Assembly (NCBI GenBank): GCA_038496445.1
Contig: JALMLS010000391.1
Location: forward strand, 1-64,000
Length of the DNA: 64,000 nt
Source: Trichosphaerium sp. ATCC 40318
Taxonomy: Eukaryota > Discosea > Flabellinia > Trichosidae
Reading direction: 5' to 3'
The notes under the pieces: generated by a model
The model's database searches: none
Seen by the model: only the letters and a program-made list of their open reading frames with translations
Told to the model about the DNA's origin: nothing
Shown: piece by piece, positions 46,933 to 58,642 of the stretch
Position numbering within the stretch: the first letter of the stretch is position 1
How the letters are laid out: each line of letters opens with the position of its first letter
Program-made: the position numbers and the translations under genes

Positions 46933-47538
46933 ATTATCAATTGCGCCGTGTTTCTATGTTTAAGCTAAGTATGCACTTCCATTTCAAAGTGGCCTTATCT
47001 GCCCTGATAAGTCAACCCATACAAAAATAACAAAAGTATACAAGTCAGTCAGTCAGATGCTTTATTGGTGAGTTGGCAGTTGTATTATTTGAACTTTTGG
47101 CTAATAGCCTGATACATGTGCTACGGTCTCAAACCCGTGACCCACGGCAGCTGATATGTCAACGACTTTACCGAGTTTTCATTGAATACCAATTTATTTG
47201 GTTTTCCACTAACAGTTCAAGGCAAGGAATCATCGCACGTTCACTTAGCTGGCGTCGTAAAGTCTTTCCCGCATTGGAAGCATCCAGTGCAACTCCATCC
47301 AGTGTAAGCCCTTGATAGGCACGTAAAGTACATCTAGCTCAGAACTAGCAACCGGTTCATGGAATACAGACAAATAAAAGTAAGGTGATGAAAAACCAAA
47401 AATAAGCAATCATACGTTCAAGTACTAAGAGGTAAACAATTACAAAACAGTAACACGTTTTTTTAGTACAAATGTAAGGGTTTATTTTTCACTTTAAATA
47501 ACAATAAGGAGGTCGTCAAGACCTTTTTTTGGATATTT
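46933..47538. other. Intergenic; duplicated segment starts near 47430
   Basis: No confident gene. On the minus strand about 47150-47310 there is an open stretch reading LDGVALDASNAGKTLRRQLS that may be an exon remnant, without start or partners. Homology with copy A begins near 47430. Confidence 0.4.
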
Positions 47539-49725
47539 TTAGTACTCCATATCCATGTCATACGCTTCATCTGATTCACATTCTGAATCTGAATCTTCAC
47601 CTATTTTATTTATTAGCTTTATTGTAGTGTATTTAAAATATTATGTGTACCATCAAAGTATCCACCCTCGCAATCATCACATTCCATTTGTGCTTCATAC
47701 TTTACTTTTTTCGCAATTCTTTTTGTATTTTTATTCGATTTCATGTCCTCTAGCTGTTCTTTGCCCTTTTTAATTAATTCATCTACAGCTCCCTTATCGT
47801 CCTGTAACATAACGTCAGTAAATAACGTTTGCAAGAAAAGAATAAGAAAAAAAAACAGTTTTGTGTTTACAATTGAAAGAACAGTGTTAGTACCTTATCT
47901 TTTATGCGTTCTAGCAATGTAATAACGGCCTGTTTTTGCTCTATTGCTTTGTCTTTCTGTCCTTTTTCAAGCAATTCAGCAACCAGTTTATTCTGAGAGT
48001 GAACGTTAATTACACAATCTTGATTTCTTAACAACATTTCATTAACATACCAGCATTGCAGCTTCTTTGATTGCGACAGCTACCAATACTTCACCATCCA
48101 TATCTGTAAGTTTTTTTCGGTCCGTTGATGGTGTAAGTTGAAGGTTACCAGTCACAGTTTTAGTTGTATATTGTTGTTCCTATTAACAGACCTGTGAGCA
48201 TGGCGACTTTTTACAAAAGAAAATGTTGACTATTGGGAGTTATGTGTACCTTTCCTGATTCTAGTACTTCGTACGATAGCTTCCAAGATATCACTATAAA
48301 CGACTCTTCACCTTTAGGACATTCAGTCTCACATTCTACAAGAATACGTGTTGTATCATTCGCCAACAAATCACCAATTTGAATAGCTTTAAGCATACAA
48401 AGTAAGTAAAAAGTCAATGACAGAAACATGAGTATCACGTGATGTGAGTTAGAAAAGTCGTACCTGATGGTTTATCGTCTTTTCCCCATACTTTAGTTAT
48501 TTGAGTTCCTTTGGCAGCTGTGAGGTTCAAAACAGCGCTGATACCTTTAAGCTCAAGTAATCCATGAATTGCTTTCGAAATTCCTTGTTGGATAGATATT
48601 GGTGAGCTTAAGAACATGTAGTGACCGCCACCGTGTGCAGCAATAGCCTATGGCATTTTAGTTCGGGAATTATAAACTAGGTGTGCATTACCATCATCAT
48701 CTTCTCATCAAAATCGCTTCCAATACCAAACGCAGAAGTCTTCAAAAATAATTAGAATAAAAAAACATTTGAAGCAAAAATAGCCTTACTGTGACGCCTT
48801 GGTCTGCCATCTTTGCGACTATTTCAGATACCTTGTCTACACTTTTAATACCTACATTTGCAAGGCCATCAGAAAACAAGAAAATACGCTTAATGGCTCC
48901 ATTTTTGGTCTTGTGTTTTTGAAGTAAATCAAATCCACGTTGTAGCTATTACTGGTTTAGCACAAGATTTCTTTCACGTGATTCCGAAAAAAAACACTTA
49001 CACCGCCAGAGAGGTTAGTACAGCCTTCTGTTTGTATAGCTTTTACATCTCGTTTGAGGTATTCTTTGTCCGATAAGCCATCATCTTTACAAAAACAATA
49101 AGTTAAGTCATTGTAATCATCCTATTTTTATCTTACGTTCAACGATTGTTGTTACTTTAGATCCATAGGCGACAATTGTTAATTTATCCTATGTAACGCT
49201 GTTAGTGATATAGTATAGATGCGCTTGAGGCATACTTTACCGGGTTCCAGATGTTTTATCACTTTTTTCAACGCTTTCTTTGCGAAATGTAGTTTACTAC
49301 CCCTCATTGATCCAGAACGATCCAAAACAACCGCCAGTTCCTTTGACAAGTCAGTTTCAGACACCTTTTCGGCTACGTTATATTTTAAACCGTACAATGG
49401 GCGCTCTGACTTCTGAGTTCTCGTTTTTTGACGTAATAACCTTCAAAGCGCAGTTCCATGTTGAGGTACGCTTTGCTTTTATAAACGCGCAAGCAGGTGT
49501 CGCAACGACACTGACGGGTTCTGTTGGGGTTGCAGGATTGTTAGGAGTGGTTGCCATGATGTATAGTATGAGATTGTGATGGTTTTGGGTTTCACGAACA
49601 ACAAGATACCAAAACCAAACGTCAGCGAACCAAAACCAATCACCGTTTTCAATGAACGTAAAAAAGTTTAGCTAAACTTGTATTGTATTAGCTAAACAAA
49701 GCTACTACAAACAAACGCTAAGTTA
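47430..49725. repeat. Direct duplication copy B (vWA gene segment)
   Basis: Counterpart of 31918-34210, same orientation, about 15.5 kb away. Exons are nearly identical, introns and flanks carry indels. Confidence 0.85.
47539..49557 (-). CDS. vWA-domain protein, copy B (intact)
   Basis: Same exon plan as the gene at 32030-34072, with an open frame across the position where copy A is shifted: YGLKYNVAEKVSETDLSKEL, then VVLDRSGSMRGSKLHFAKKA (MIDAS). KRIFLFSDGLANVG, TSAFGIGSDFDEKMMMAIAA, HGGGHYMFLSSP, ISWKLSYEVLESGKEQQY, a helical repeat, MECDDCEGGYFDG and the acidic tail DSDSECESDEAYDMDMEY-stop follow. The N-terminus is proline/threonine/alanine-rich. Domain order resembles cytosolic vWA proteins of amoebae. 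Introns contain CACGTG at 48436 and 48976, conserved in copy A. Confidence 0.82.
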
Positions 49726-49794
49726 TTATTGATGAGTACATTCTTTTTACATGACTACTTCTATGACGTAGCTGTGCAGTGCCACTTGCACAGT

Positions 49795-50714
49795 TTACAC
49801 ATAATAATCAAATACAATTGGTTTTCTTACAGTTGTTCCGAAAGCCTTTGAAGCCCCATTAATAAAGTTTATTCCATCAATTTCTTTATGTCCATATCCC
49901 TCGTGAACATGACCAAACATGTGAACAACAGGCTTCACCACTTTTATGACACGTGTTCTCAAATACCTTCGAAAAAAAAAGTAAGTTGTCAAGCTCGTGT
50001 AAAAAGAAATGTTTGACCTAAGCTCAGCACGTGAACGTCAGAAAAAGAAAAGTTATGGCGTACTTTGATCCCCAATTTCTCCCATCATGTGCTATATCAA
50101 GGATATCGAAGGGCGGCATATGCGTGATGAGGATGTCTGTCTTTGCTGGGATTCTTGAAAACTTTGTTTCTAGCTTATCACGTTTACAACTAAAAGCCAT
50201 CCCTCTTGACGACTGCCAAGGTGTTCCATAGAAGTTGATACCCTCAATAGTCCTTATACTGTAACTCGTTACCAATAAGAAGGTATCCAGAACAATCTTG
50301 CCTGTCTTCTAGGTACACACAGTTTGTGAGAAGGCTCGAACGTATTTCTCTTTTAGATAGATCGTTAAATAAGTATTCATGATTTCTAGGTGATTACAAA
50401 GAGTTAGAAGGCGTCTCAGCGGTTAGCCAGATAACGTATGTACCCTGCTATCACAATTTTGTGCTTGTGTGGAAGTGCACCTTTGAATAACATTAATTGT
50501 AACCCTACAACGAATACTTACCTAGCCAGGTGTTGAAATCTTGTATTGGACCTCGTCTACTGCATTTTTGAACGAAATCACCTGAATGTATTAAAATATC
50601 GCCATCAGGAACTTTGAGACGCTCATGCAAGCCGTGTGTATCGCTAATATGAACAATACGCAATTTTTTGCCTGTCTTTTTCTTCTCTTCACTTTGTAGT
50701 ATTGTAATCTCCAT
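49795..50714 (-). CDS. Calcineurin-like phosphoesterase (MPPED-type)
   Basis: Metallophosphoesterase with metal ligands in RIVHISDTHGLH (Asp-x-His), GDILIHSGDFVQ (GD motif), a third-motif equivalent reading PRNHEYLF where GNHE is usual, DILITHMPPFDILD (His) and MFGHVHEGYG (GH-x-H), ending IVFDYYV-stop. Matches the MPPED1/2-like cytosolic branch by motif spacing. It likely hydrolyses phosphodiester or phosphomonoester bonds; substrate unknown. The Arg-for-Gly in motif three would be unusual but adjoins a splice site. Confidence 0.85.
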
Positions 50715-50985
50715 ACTTTATATCACTCAAGGCTATATTGCTTACCTGTAACAGTTTTAACACTTTACAAACAGTGAGCATTCAGTTAATAAGCGTCTCA
50801 CTGAAAGTCCTTTGTTTCGAGACAACTCAACTGCAACTGCTTTGAAAAGCCGCGCAATTGATTTCTTCAGCCTCGTGGGGACCTCGGAAACATTATGTAG
50901 AATGGGTAGTATTTTTACGCGGAATAAAAGTCAAGAAGAATAAACAGAATGATTGATTCTTTCGATTGATCATTATTTTACAAAC

Positions 50986-51419
50986 ATGATAACTGACGTA
51001 ATACGTAGTATATTATCTGGTATGGAATGTGGTATTTGGATACTACTAGGTGCAAGACAACTTATGCTTGCATTCTTTATGATATTATACTCATTGCCAG
51101 CGCCTACCGTACGAGTTTTTTTTGTTTTTGTATCATCTCTTTCAACCATCTCGACACTGTCTTATTGACTTTTTAGGCTCCTTGGTATATCGTTCAACAG
51201 AGAAGAGAAAGTAGAGAGTATATATTGGAGTCTAGTATCAATCTTGCTACTATTATGTGTGTTTATTATGCATATTTCTTAGCAACAAATGTTTACTTGC
51301 AGTATTGTAAATGTTTATCAATCAAGCGTATTCTACAAGATGGACAAAATGCACTGAGAGCTTTCTTACCTTCAAAAAAAGTAAAGATGATGGTAATACC
51401 TTTATCGAGACGTTCCTAG
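50986..51419 (+). CDS. Small multi-pass membrane protein
   Basis: Two exons: MITDVIRSILSGMECGIWIL with a hydrophobic helix (MLAFFMILYSLPAP), then after an intron APWYIVQQRRESREYILESS, a second helix (INLATIMCVYYAYFLATNVY) and a basic tail to PLSRRS-stop. About 120 residues. No family recognised. The first in-frame ATG was taken as start. Confidence 0.45.
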
Positions 51420-51642
51420 GGATGTAGGCCTGTCTTTACATGTAATTACAATATCAATCAACACTATTAATAAAAAGTGAAATTGTCACATTCTCTTGTC
51501 TGTGTAATCACATGGCACTTTCTTCCGAGTGCTCACCATGGGGGTGAAGAACTAATACATCACAACTTTCAATTTCGACATTATCAATCAACAGTTTTGT
51601 TATAACTTGACTGCCGTAGACAATTACAAGTTTTTTATGTTT

Positions 51643-52362
51643 CTACAAGAGTCTACATATTTGTTTTGGTTTTTGTGTTATCTTGTTGTTTGTAGGTGTA
51701 ACAGCACTTATGGTTTCGTCAAAAACTGTTTTAAGCCCGACCTGTGTGAAAGACGAACATTCAAGGTATTTCACTGCTCCAATACTTTGTGCCATTGTAG
51801 TTCCTTGTTCAAATGATATTGGTGCTTGTTTCTTTTCAGCAAGCTTATTTATAGTTGTTTCTTTGTCTCTGAGATCTATCTTAGTGCCAACTAATATGAT
51901 TGGGATATCGGGACAATGATGAGCCACCTCTGGAAGCCACTAGATGAGGACGTAAGTAACAAACATAGAAAAAAAAAGCTGTTTCATGAAAACTAAAGTT
52001 TCACGTGCCTTTTCTCGTACGTTTTCAAAAGATGACGGAGCAACAACTGAGAAACATATTAAGAACACTTCCGTATCAGGGTACGATAAAGGTCTTAATT
52101 TGTCATAGTCTGCTTGACCAGCAGTATCCCATATTCCGAGATTGACTGGATGACCGTTAACCATAACTTTGGCAGAGTAACTATTAAACACCTGAAGCCA
52201 CGTAAGGAACAATTTATACATCAAGATTGGTGAGCGCTGTTATGCTGACGTACGTACTGTCGGTATATTGTCAACAGGCATCGTGTTGGTGGTAAAGGCT
52301 ATGAGCATACAAGTTTTTCCAACAGCGTTATCTCCAACGATTACAGATTTTATCGCTCTCAT
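51643..52362 (-). CDS. Rac/Rho-like small GTPase with altered switch residues
   Basis: Starts [20 protein letters not shown]. The Rho-family skeleton is clear: [18 protein letters not shown] (effector region), [58 protein letters not shown], ending KQICRLL-stop, a CAAX box with terminal Leu (geranylgeranylation predicted). Compared with canonical Rac the residue at position 12 is Asn instead of Gly, position 32 Asn instead of Tyr, and positions 38-39 Asn-Ser instead of Asp-Asn; Gln61 is kept and 62 is Ala. No insert helix is lacking. Predicted to control actin at membranes, with unusual GTPase or effector behaviour. Confidence 0.9.
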
Positions 52363-52762
52363 TGTTTTATATTCTTAGGTGTATTGTTGCTTTGATAATA
52401 AAATAACAAATGTTTGTACTTGACATATTTTTAGGCTAAAAACGTGCTTTAGCCTAAGTCAAACTACAGTTCAGCTTCACTGAAGCATAACTACGTTCAT
52501 CCACAGGTAATGTTATGCTGAAGATTAGAATTACTGTGTTAGTGAAAATTACTATAGTTACACTCAAAGAATCGCTTATTGAAGGATACTGTATTCATTT
52601 TTTTAGTGGATAAACAAGGCAAAAAAAATTAGCAGCAGATGCATCACACGTCATTGATATTTTGTGAAGTATTTTCTAATTTACAAGTTGTGTTTGGTGG
52701 GAGGTGTTGTTGACAAAGAAAAATGAAAAAAATCGTGTCCGTCATAGCTATGGATATGTGAT
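52363..52762. other. Intergenic, no gene recognised
   Basis: Spacer between the GTPase promoter and the coiled-coil gene 3-prime end; AT-rich, with no open frame of interest. Confidence 0.45.
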
Positions 52763-55555
52763 TCATTTTGACGCCATTTTCTTTCGTATCCACTCTGGCC
52801 ACAGCCTAATGGTTTCTGTAACATTACCCTAAAGAAGTTACAACCCGTTAATAATCAACAATAAATGGATTTTTCAAAAAAAACACGTGATAGAACCGTA
52901 GGTGGAGGCGAGATACGCGAAAAATTGGTTTTCATTCAAAAACAGAGTAGGGTGGTAATCGCATAAAATAAAATGTTTTTCTCAAACACAGAGTACAAAC
53001 ACTTGTTTTTCCACGTGAGTTTTGTGTTCTTAACAAAAATATATCACGTACTTTTGGTTTAGGTGCTTGATCATATAATTCATGAAGGTTGATATTAGAG
53101 AATTTGCCGGCTTCTGCTTCGCTCATTTTAATGTTTAGAGCGACACTGAAGAAGTACCTAAAACAACATGAGAATATATAACTTTATCAAAAATAAAGTG
53201 AGAGCATACTCTTTAAGTAAAAACTCGAGTTGACTTTGAATATCTTCATTGCCTAGATTATAGTTTCTACCACTTCCTTCAAGCTCAGATTGTAGACGCT
53301 TTATAGTGTTTTCCTTTATCTCAAGCTCCATGCGTTTCTCATCTTCAACACGTCCAAGCTAATCAAGATTAAAAAGTCGAAGAAACAATAAGACAAGGCA
53401 AACCAAGAAAAAAAAACCAAAAAAAAATCACTTACTTCAGTTGTCAAAAAGACGTTATGAGATTGATGAGCATTACTCGCTTCCTTATACATTTCAACAT
53501 TCCTCTCAAGATCCTGAATCCTTTCTAGTGTAGCCACATTATCTTCACCATCATTAAGTTTCTTAGAAGAAGACTTCTTCGTTTTCTTTCCTTTTGGTTT
53601 TTTCTCGCTATCCAATCTCTTAATATGCTCCTCAAGCTTCTTTGCTATTCCCTCATGCCTTTCACGTGCTTGACGAAGCTTCATATTAAGATCTTGTAAT
53701 TGCTGTGTCTTATTCTCAGACTCCTTACGTAGTCTTGCAAAGTCTCTACTAACAATCTTATTATGACCTTCAAGAATCTCATTATTTGAAATAAGTTCTT
53801 TCATCTTCTTATCAAAAGCTTGTTGTGTTGTATTTATATGTTCTTGCTTTATACGAAGCTCACCAGTAAGATTTTTAACACGCTCAATAAGTATTTTCCT
53901 CTCAGAGTCATTGTTTGCGTTCGTTTTTAATAAAGCAGTACGCTCTCCAATTGCTGCATCAGCTTCACATCTTACGTTTTCGTATGCTGTTTTAAGAGAC
54001 TTTACAGCTTGTATTAACTGCTCGTTCTTTCCTTCCTACAGCAAAGAATAAGTTACATCATATTCGCACTTATAAATACTAGTAGAAAAGTGAAGCACAA
54101 CGTACTTTGATAGTTATAACTGTATCAACTTGTTTCACTTTTTCAGTCATTTCTTTGATTTGCTCAACTAAGTTCTATATAATTTTCAGCTTATAAGCAC
54201 AACGAGAGGTATATAGATAGTCTCTTCAAGGTTTTGGCAACAGAAGAGGTTCAACTACAAAAAAGAAAAAAACAAAATTTCGAAGGAAATAAGCCTTGGT
54301 GCTTGAAGAACTTACTGCTCTTGTCATTTCATGTCCTTCAATGACTTCCTTAAGTGTCCCAAGCTCTAAATCTTTCGCTATAAGTTCCATAGCTAGCGCT
54401 TCTAACTTTTCACGATGCTCTCGCTCACGCTCACTGCTACGACTGGACCTTGTCTTTTTTCCAGCTAACAACCTTTGAAGTCGAAGAAGTTCCTGCTGTT
54501 GGTTCTCAACTTGTCCTTCGAACATATCACTCTTTGTAGTAGCAGTACGTAATAGCTCTCTGTTCTTTTGAACGAATTAAACCAAAAAACTTAAAAGTGT
54601 CGTAGACGGAAAAAAGGAAATGACTTTTTTGACAACCTTCAAATATTACAATCTTGGACGTACTCTTTTTAATTCAGCATTATTTGCTTTGGCCTGAGAT
54701 GATACCTTATCAGCAATAGCTTGCGCTGTTCTATATTTTTCCATCGTCTCGTGTAGTCGTCTAAGTCATAGGAACTGAGAAACAAGCCATGACTTTTGTT
54801 GTACAAAAAAAAAAAGAAACATACTCTTTACTCAGTTGAAGCTCCTCTTGTTGAGTTTCAATCTGACGTTTCAGATTCTTTATTTCCTCCTAAAAACCCA
54901 TATAAATGAATAAACAAAAAAAACACGTGATAAAACCGAGAAAAATGGAAAAAAAAAGATACCTTCTTCTCATTGCTATTTTTCATCATTTGAAACATTT
55001 CATCATTTCTTTTAGCTACTTCACCATTGGCAAGCTCAAGATTCTTGTTCAATAATACAATGCGTGTTGATTTAGTATCTAATAGATTTGATGCATATTT
55101 AAGCTTCTCCATAGCTCTGTAGGGTTAAATTAGAGCCAACTTGTGCTAGTTTTTCCAAAAAGATGAAGTGTCAACGGCAAAAGTTATAGTGTCGCACGTT
55201 AAATACTTCTCACGTAGTTCTGCTTGTTCTGTAGGTTGTAATTCTGCCTTTTCAGTCAGAACCTATGAATTCTGAGCGAAATAAAAACAGAAGTAGAATT
55301 TATGGCGCACGCGTTCGAATTGAAGTAGCTCTTTAATACTCCCTTGAAGTTCTGACACTTCTGGGTCCTTTTTAGCTTGTGGTGCAGTCTCGTCGCTACA
55401 AAAGGTTAAATTACCAACCCTTGATACGTGTCAGCGTACCCGCTTTCCGCTGTAGACAATTTAGCCTCCAAAGCCGCCAACTCTTGTTGTTTTAACAGCA
55501 GGCGATTTTGTAGGCGCTCTTGCTCCATTAGAGCTACGTTTACGGTGTATGCCAT
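52763..55555 (-). CDS. Long coiled-coil protein
   Basis: Multi-exon gene starting MAYTVNVALMEQERLQNRLL. Almost the whole product is heptad-repeat coiled coil, for example AELQP..EQAELREK, MEKLKYASNLLDTKSTRIVL, QQELLRLQRLLAGKKTRSSR, KTAYENVRCEADAAIGERTA and DFARLRKESENKTQQLQDLN, with a Lys/Ser-rich break (KKPKGKKTKKSSSKKLNDGE). The C-terminus is a short globular part (FSNINLHELYDQAPKPK) and, after two introns, RLWPEWIRKKMASK-stop, the last exon less sure. No motor or GRIP domain seen. Role is likely structural: cytoskeletal, centrosomal or vesicle-tethering. Confidence 0.7.
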
Positions 55556-55698
55556 CGCAACAACCACTCAAATTTACAGGCAAGCGTTCAGTACAAATAC
55601 GTTTACAAAAAGCACAAAAGTTTTTTTTTACACAAAGTCAAAACGCTAGTCAATTAACAGTACGTAAAAAACAAACATCGCCCCACTAGTGCAAAAAA

Positions 55699-55771
55699 GG
55701 CTCAACTGGGAGTCGAACCCAGGACCTCCCGCTTACTAGGCGGGCGCAATAACCAACTATGCTATTGAGCC
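55699..55771 (-). tRNA. tRNA-Thr (anticodon AGT)
   Basis: 73-nt cloverleaf on the minus strand without intron: acceptor GGCTCAA/TTGAGCC; D-arm around GCATAGTTGGTTATTGC; anticodon stem CCCGC/GCGGG with loop CTAGTAA giving AGT (reads ACU, wobble A likely deaminated to inosine); T-arm CTGGG-TTCGACT-CCCAG. CCA is not encoded, as expected in a nuclear gene. Internal A and B boxes for RNA polymerase III are present (GGTTCGACTCC). Confidence 0.93.
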
Positions 55772-55993
55772 GTGACTTGTTTGCTTCAAATAGTGCAAGC
55801 CGCGGCCCTAATCGACTCAGTCTGTCTTGCATACAAGCCATTTTTAGTTTTTTCAATAATGCACGCTTTAAACAACACGTGTAGTTCGTTTTCTCACCAG
55901 TGTTTGCAAACAAAGCAAAACAATTGACAAATTAAATTAAAAATTTATTTTTGAGTTGCTAGGGCAACTTTGCATTTATGCGTTTAGTCCAAT

Positions 55994-57182
55994 TTAAAAG
56001 TTAATTGGAACACCGAAACCACATTCAGTCTCAATGGCAAGGTTGTTAGCATTAGGTCCACGGACAATTCTGAAGAAACCATCTTCACCCCAAGGAGATC
56101 CCCAGCTGTTACGAACTAAATAAAACCGTCAGTACAATTCCTCTCAAAACATTGCAAAAAAACAAGCCCAAAAAAAGCAAGCAGTGGCTGTCATCAAAGC
56201 CCATGAGTTGCACTTGGCTACTGCCACTTGTTTGAGGGTTTTTTGGTTCAAAATAAAAACGTACCAATCCAGAAGTTGGTTCCCTTTTCTACACCCCATC
56301 CAATAACACTTACGATATGGTTTATTTGTGGGAACAATTCGTATTCCTCAAAGATACCACCTGTGTATTTCTCTAGTTCGTCAGTGGCCATAATACCGCA
56401 TGAGATTGGTCCACGAGCAGCAATTTCTGCCATCATGTTGTGTTCACCAACAACCCTTCCGTAATCGCCGACTTTGTAAAGAGTGTAGTTTCTGAGTTGA
56501 TAACATGTACCGTCGTGGCCGCAAGTACCGCATTGGTTGAATTTATCGCATTGTTGATTTTTGGCTTGGTAGTTGTTACAAGTCTCATCTGGGATACCGT
56601 GCTCGTGGGCGTAGTGGTATCTACAACGTTTATAAGCGATTTTGAGCATAGTAAAGATAGAAAAGCGTAATTTCTGTTTAAAACGCGTACACAGGGATGT
56701 CGTCACCTCCTTGGCAACTTCCAGCATCAGCACAGTCAAGAACGTGTTGTACGCTCAAGTAAGCGCTTGGCCAAGCACCACCACGTTTGATATTGATTCT
56801 GTCAGCTAGAGCAGATGTGGAGCCCATAGCCCAGCATGAACCGCAGTATTGTGGGATGTGTTGATTACGTGTGGTTGATAAAAAGTTCTTTCCTTTGACG
56901 TTTCTCCAGTCCAACTCTGTTGGCAAATCCTCAGGCTAAATTACGCGTAAGTTGTATTTCCGAAAACGAGTAAAATCGTTATCGTGTACCTTGAGGTATG
57001 TATGAGGAAGAGGCTCAGTGATGTGTTCAACTAATACAAAAGTAGGTAAGAAAAGTGCACATAGTTTTCAAGTTTGTCGTACATTTAGTGCTAGCTCTGA
57101 AAGCAGTGTCACGAATGACCTCGTTTTTGCGTGCAGCAGCAGTAATAGCTACGAGAGCAATAAAAAGAAGGATGAGCTTCAT
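55994..57182 (-). CDS. Cathepsin Z/X-like papain-family cysteine protease
   Basis: Signal peptide [17 protein letters not shown], short propeptide, then mature enzyme from about [15 protein letters not shown]. Active-site Cys in [18 protein letters not shown] (near 56840), [71 protein letters not shown], His in [11 protein letters not shown] and Asn in [17 protein letters not shown], ending FGVPINF-stop. The short propeptide and the sequence around [12 protein letters not shown] identify cathepsin Z, a lysosomal carboxypeptidase. Food-vacuole protein digestion is the likely role. Confidence 0.92.
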
Positions 57183-57472
57183 TGTTGTTTATGTTTTGAA
57201 AATATGACTGATAAATCTCCGGGAAAGTCCTTGTTAGTCAAGAATTCTTGTAGTTGAAGCGTAACTCCTATTCTGTGTAAGACAGTTCTACGGACTTATG
57301 TGCAATGAACAAACCTTAAAATTGATAGTATTTATGTACAATTATTGATTTTACAACCAAATAAGTTTCCCACCAAAAAAGTGCTTGCTAATAACGTCTA
57401 CGCGATAAAAAGGGGTACGAGTGTTTTTTTCTCAGTTCTTCTGTCACAAAAACATACAAACCGAAATGTTGG

Positions 57473-58240
57473 TTACATGTGTTTAACAACGCCTAAATTA
57501 GCGTGGCAGTTTGGACAGGTATGTATAGTATCTTTGCAACCATCTACACAGAAAGGAATCAAGCAGCAAGGCCATAAACCAACCTACAAACATAAGCAAA
57601 AAAAAAACAATAAAAGGCAATTAATTCAAACGCGTACAAAGAACATAACGGCAACAAGTATCCACATGAAAATACCTCCTTCTTTTCGTGTGGATGTAAT
57701 GATAGAAGCTTGACACTTTGGACAAGTCATACCACAAGGGCTAAAAAGAGGTTTGTTAATCTTTCGCAAAAAAGGGTAAAAGGGCAGGCTAAAAACCCTT
57801 ATTTAGTTCGTTACGTACGAATGTCCCAAGTTTGTGCTCATTACGACAGTATGTTGTACTGGTTGGACAACTGCGGGTTGAACTGGTTGTGCTTGGTACG
57901 GTTGCGGTTGGTACGGTTGTGATGAGCCCATACCTGGCTGCGGTTGCGGTGGTGCATACCCATCTAGGAAAAAAAATTACGCGCTTTCCTCCTTTTTAAC
58001 TACGCACCTTGTTGATATGGGGTTTGGTACCCTGGCTGTTGTGGATTATAACTTTGTTGATCATAACCTGGTTGTGGATTGTAACCTGGTTGAGAGTATG
58101 GTTGTGGCTGTTGTTGGTTACTGTACCAACGTTAATAGGGGTTTTGATACGTTTAAACGATGTGGAAATAAACAACAAACTAGAATCCGTTGTACAACTA
58201 TCACGTACTTAATAAGTGGTTGTTCTGGGTTTTGATTCAT
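57473..58240 (-). CDS. LITAF-domain protein with Pro/Gln/Tyr-rich N-terminus
   Basis: Starts [10 protein letters not shown], followed by a low-complexity region of [20 protein letters not shown] type, then the LITAF domain split over two exons: [19 protein letters not shown] (first CxxC), a hydrophobic membrane-inserting segment [17 protein letters not shown], and [16 protein letters not shown]-stop (second CxxC). LITAF proteins sit on the cytosolic face of late endosomes and lysosomes via the zinc-bound hydrophobic hairpin. The neighbouring cathepsin Z gene suits a lysosomal theme but is probably coincidental. Confidence 0.85.
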
Positions 58241-58642
58241 GGTGGATGTGTTGTAATGTATTAGAAACAATAAAAAGTGGCACTACATTCTCTTAACACC
58301 TAAAAAAGTAGGAAGAACGCATTCTCTCAGAACAGCAACACAAAGAATACAAGACGTTAGCAAAGGAATGGCGACTGTGTCGCACAATGTTGTGTTCTAG
58401 AACGTGACTAATAAATTGCGCTAGTCTTTCGGGTACACTTGTAAACTGCCAACAAAGTGACCGCCATATTTTTTTTTTTTTGATTGTTTTATTACTTCGT
58501 TATACGATTAATATTCGCAATACAAAGTATGTATGTATACAGAGCACATATCGTAGAAACACCTCTTTAGGTATTTTCTTTTGTACGTTCAGGTTGTGTT
58601 TTGGAATTCTTACAAAGAACAGTTTTGTCGCACTGTTTGTTT
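58241..58642. other. Intergenic, no gene recognised
   Basis: Includes a poly-T run near 58470. An open frame at 58480-58749 is the antisense of the aminotransferase 3-prime end. Confidence 0.45.

Noticed and set aside
55686-55913. 75-codon frame over the tRNA
   Set aside because: It runs through the tRNA-Thr gene, which explains the conserved sequence.
57345-57713. 122-codon plus-strand frame
   Set aside because: Antisense to LITAF exons and intron sequence; the minus-strand CxxC motifs are convincing.
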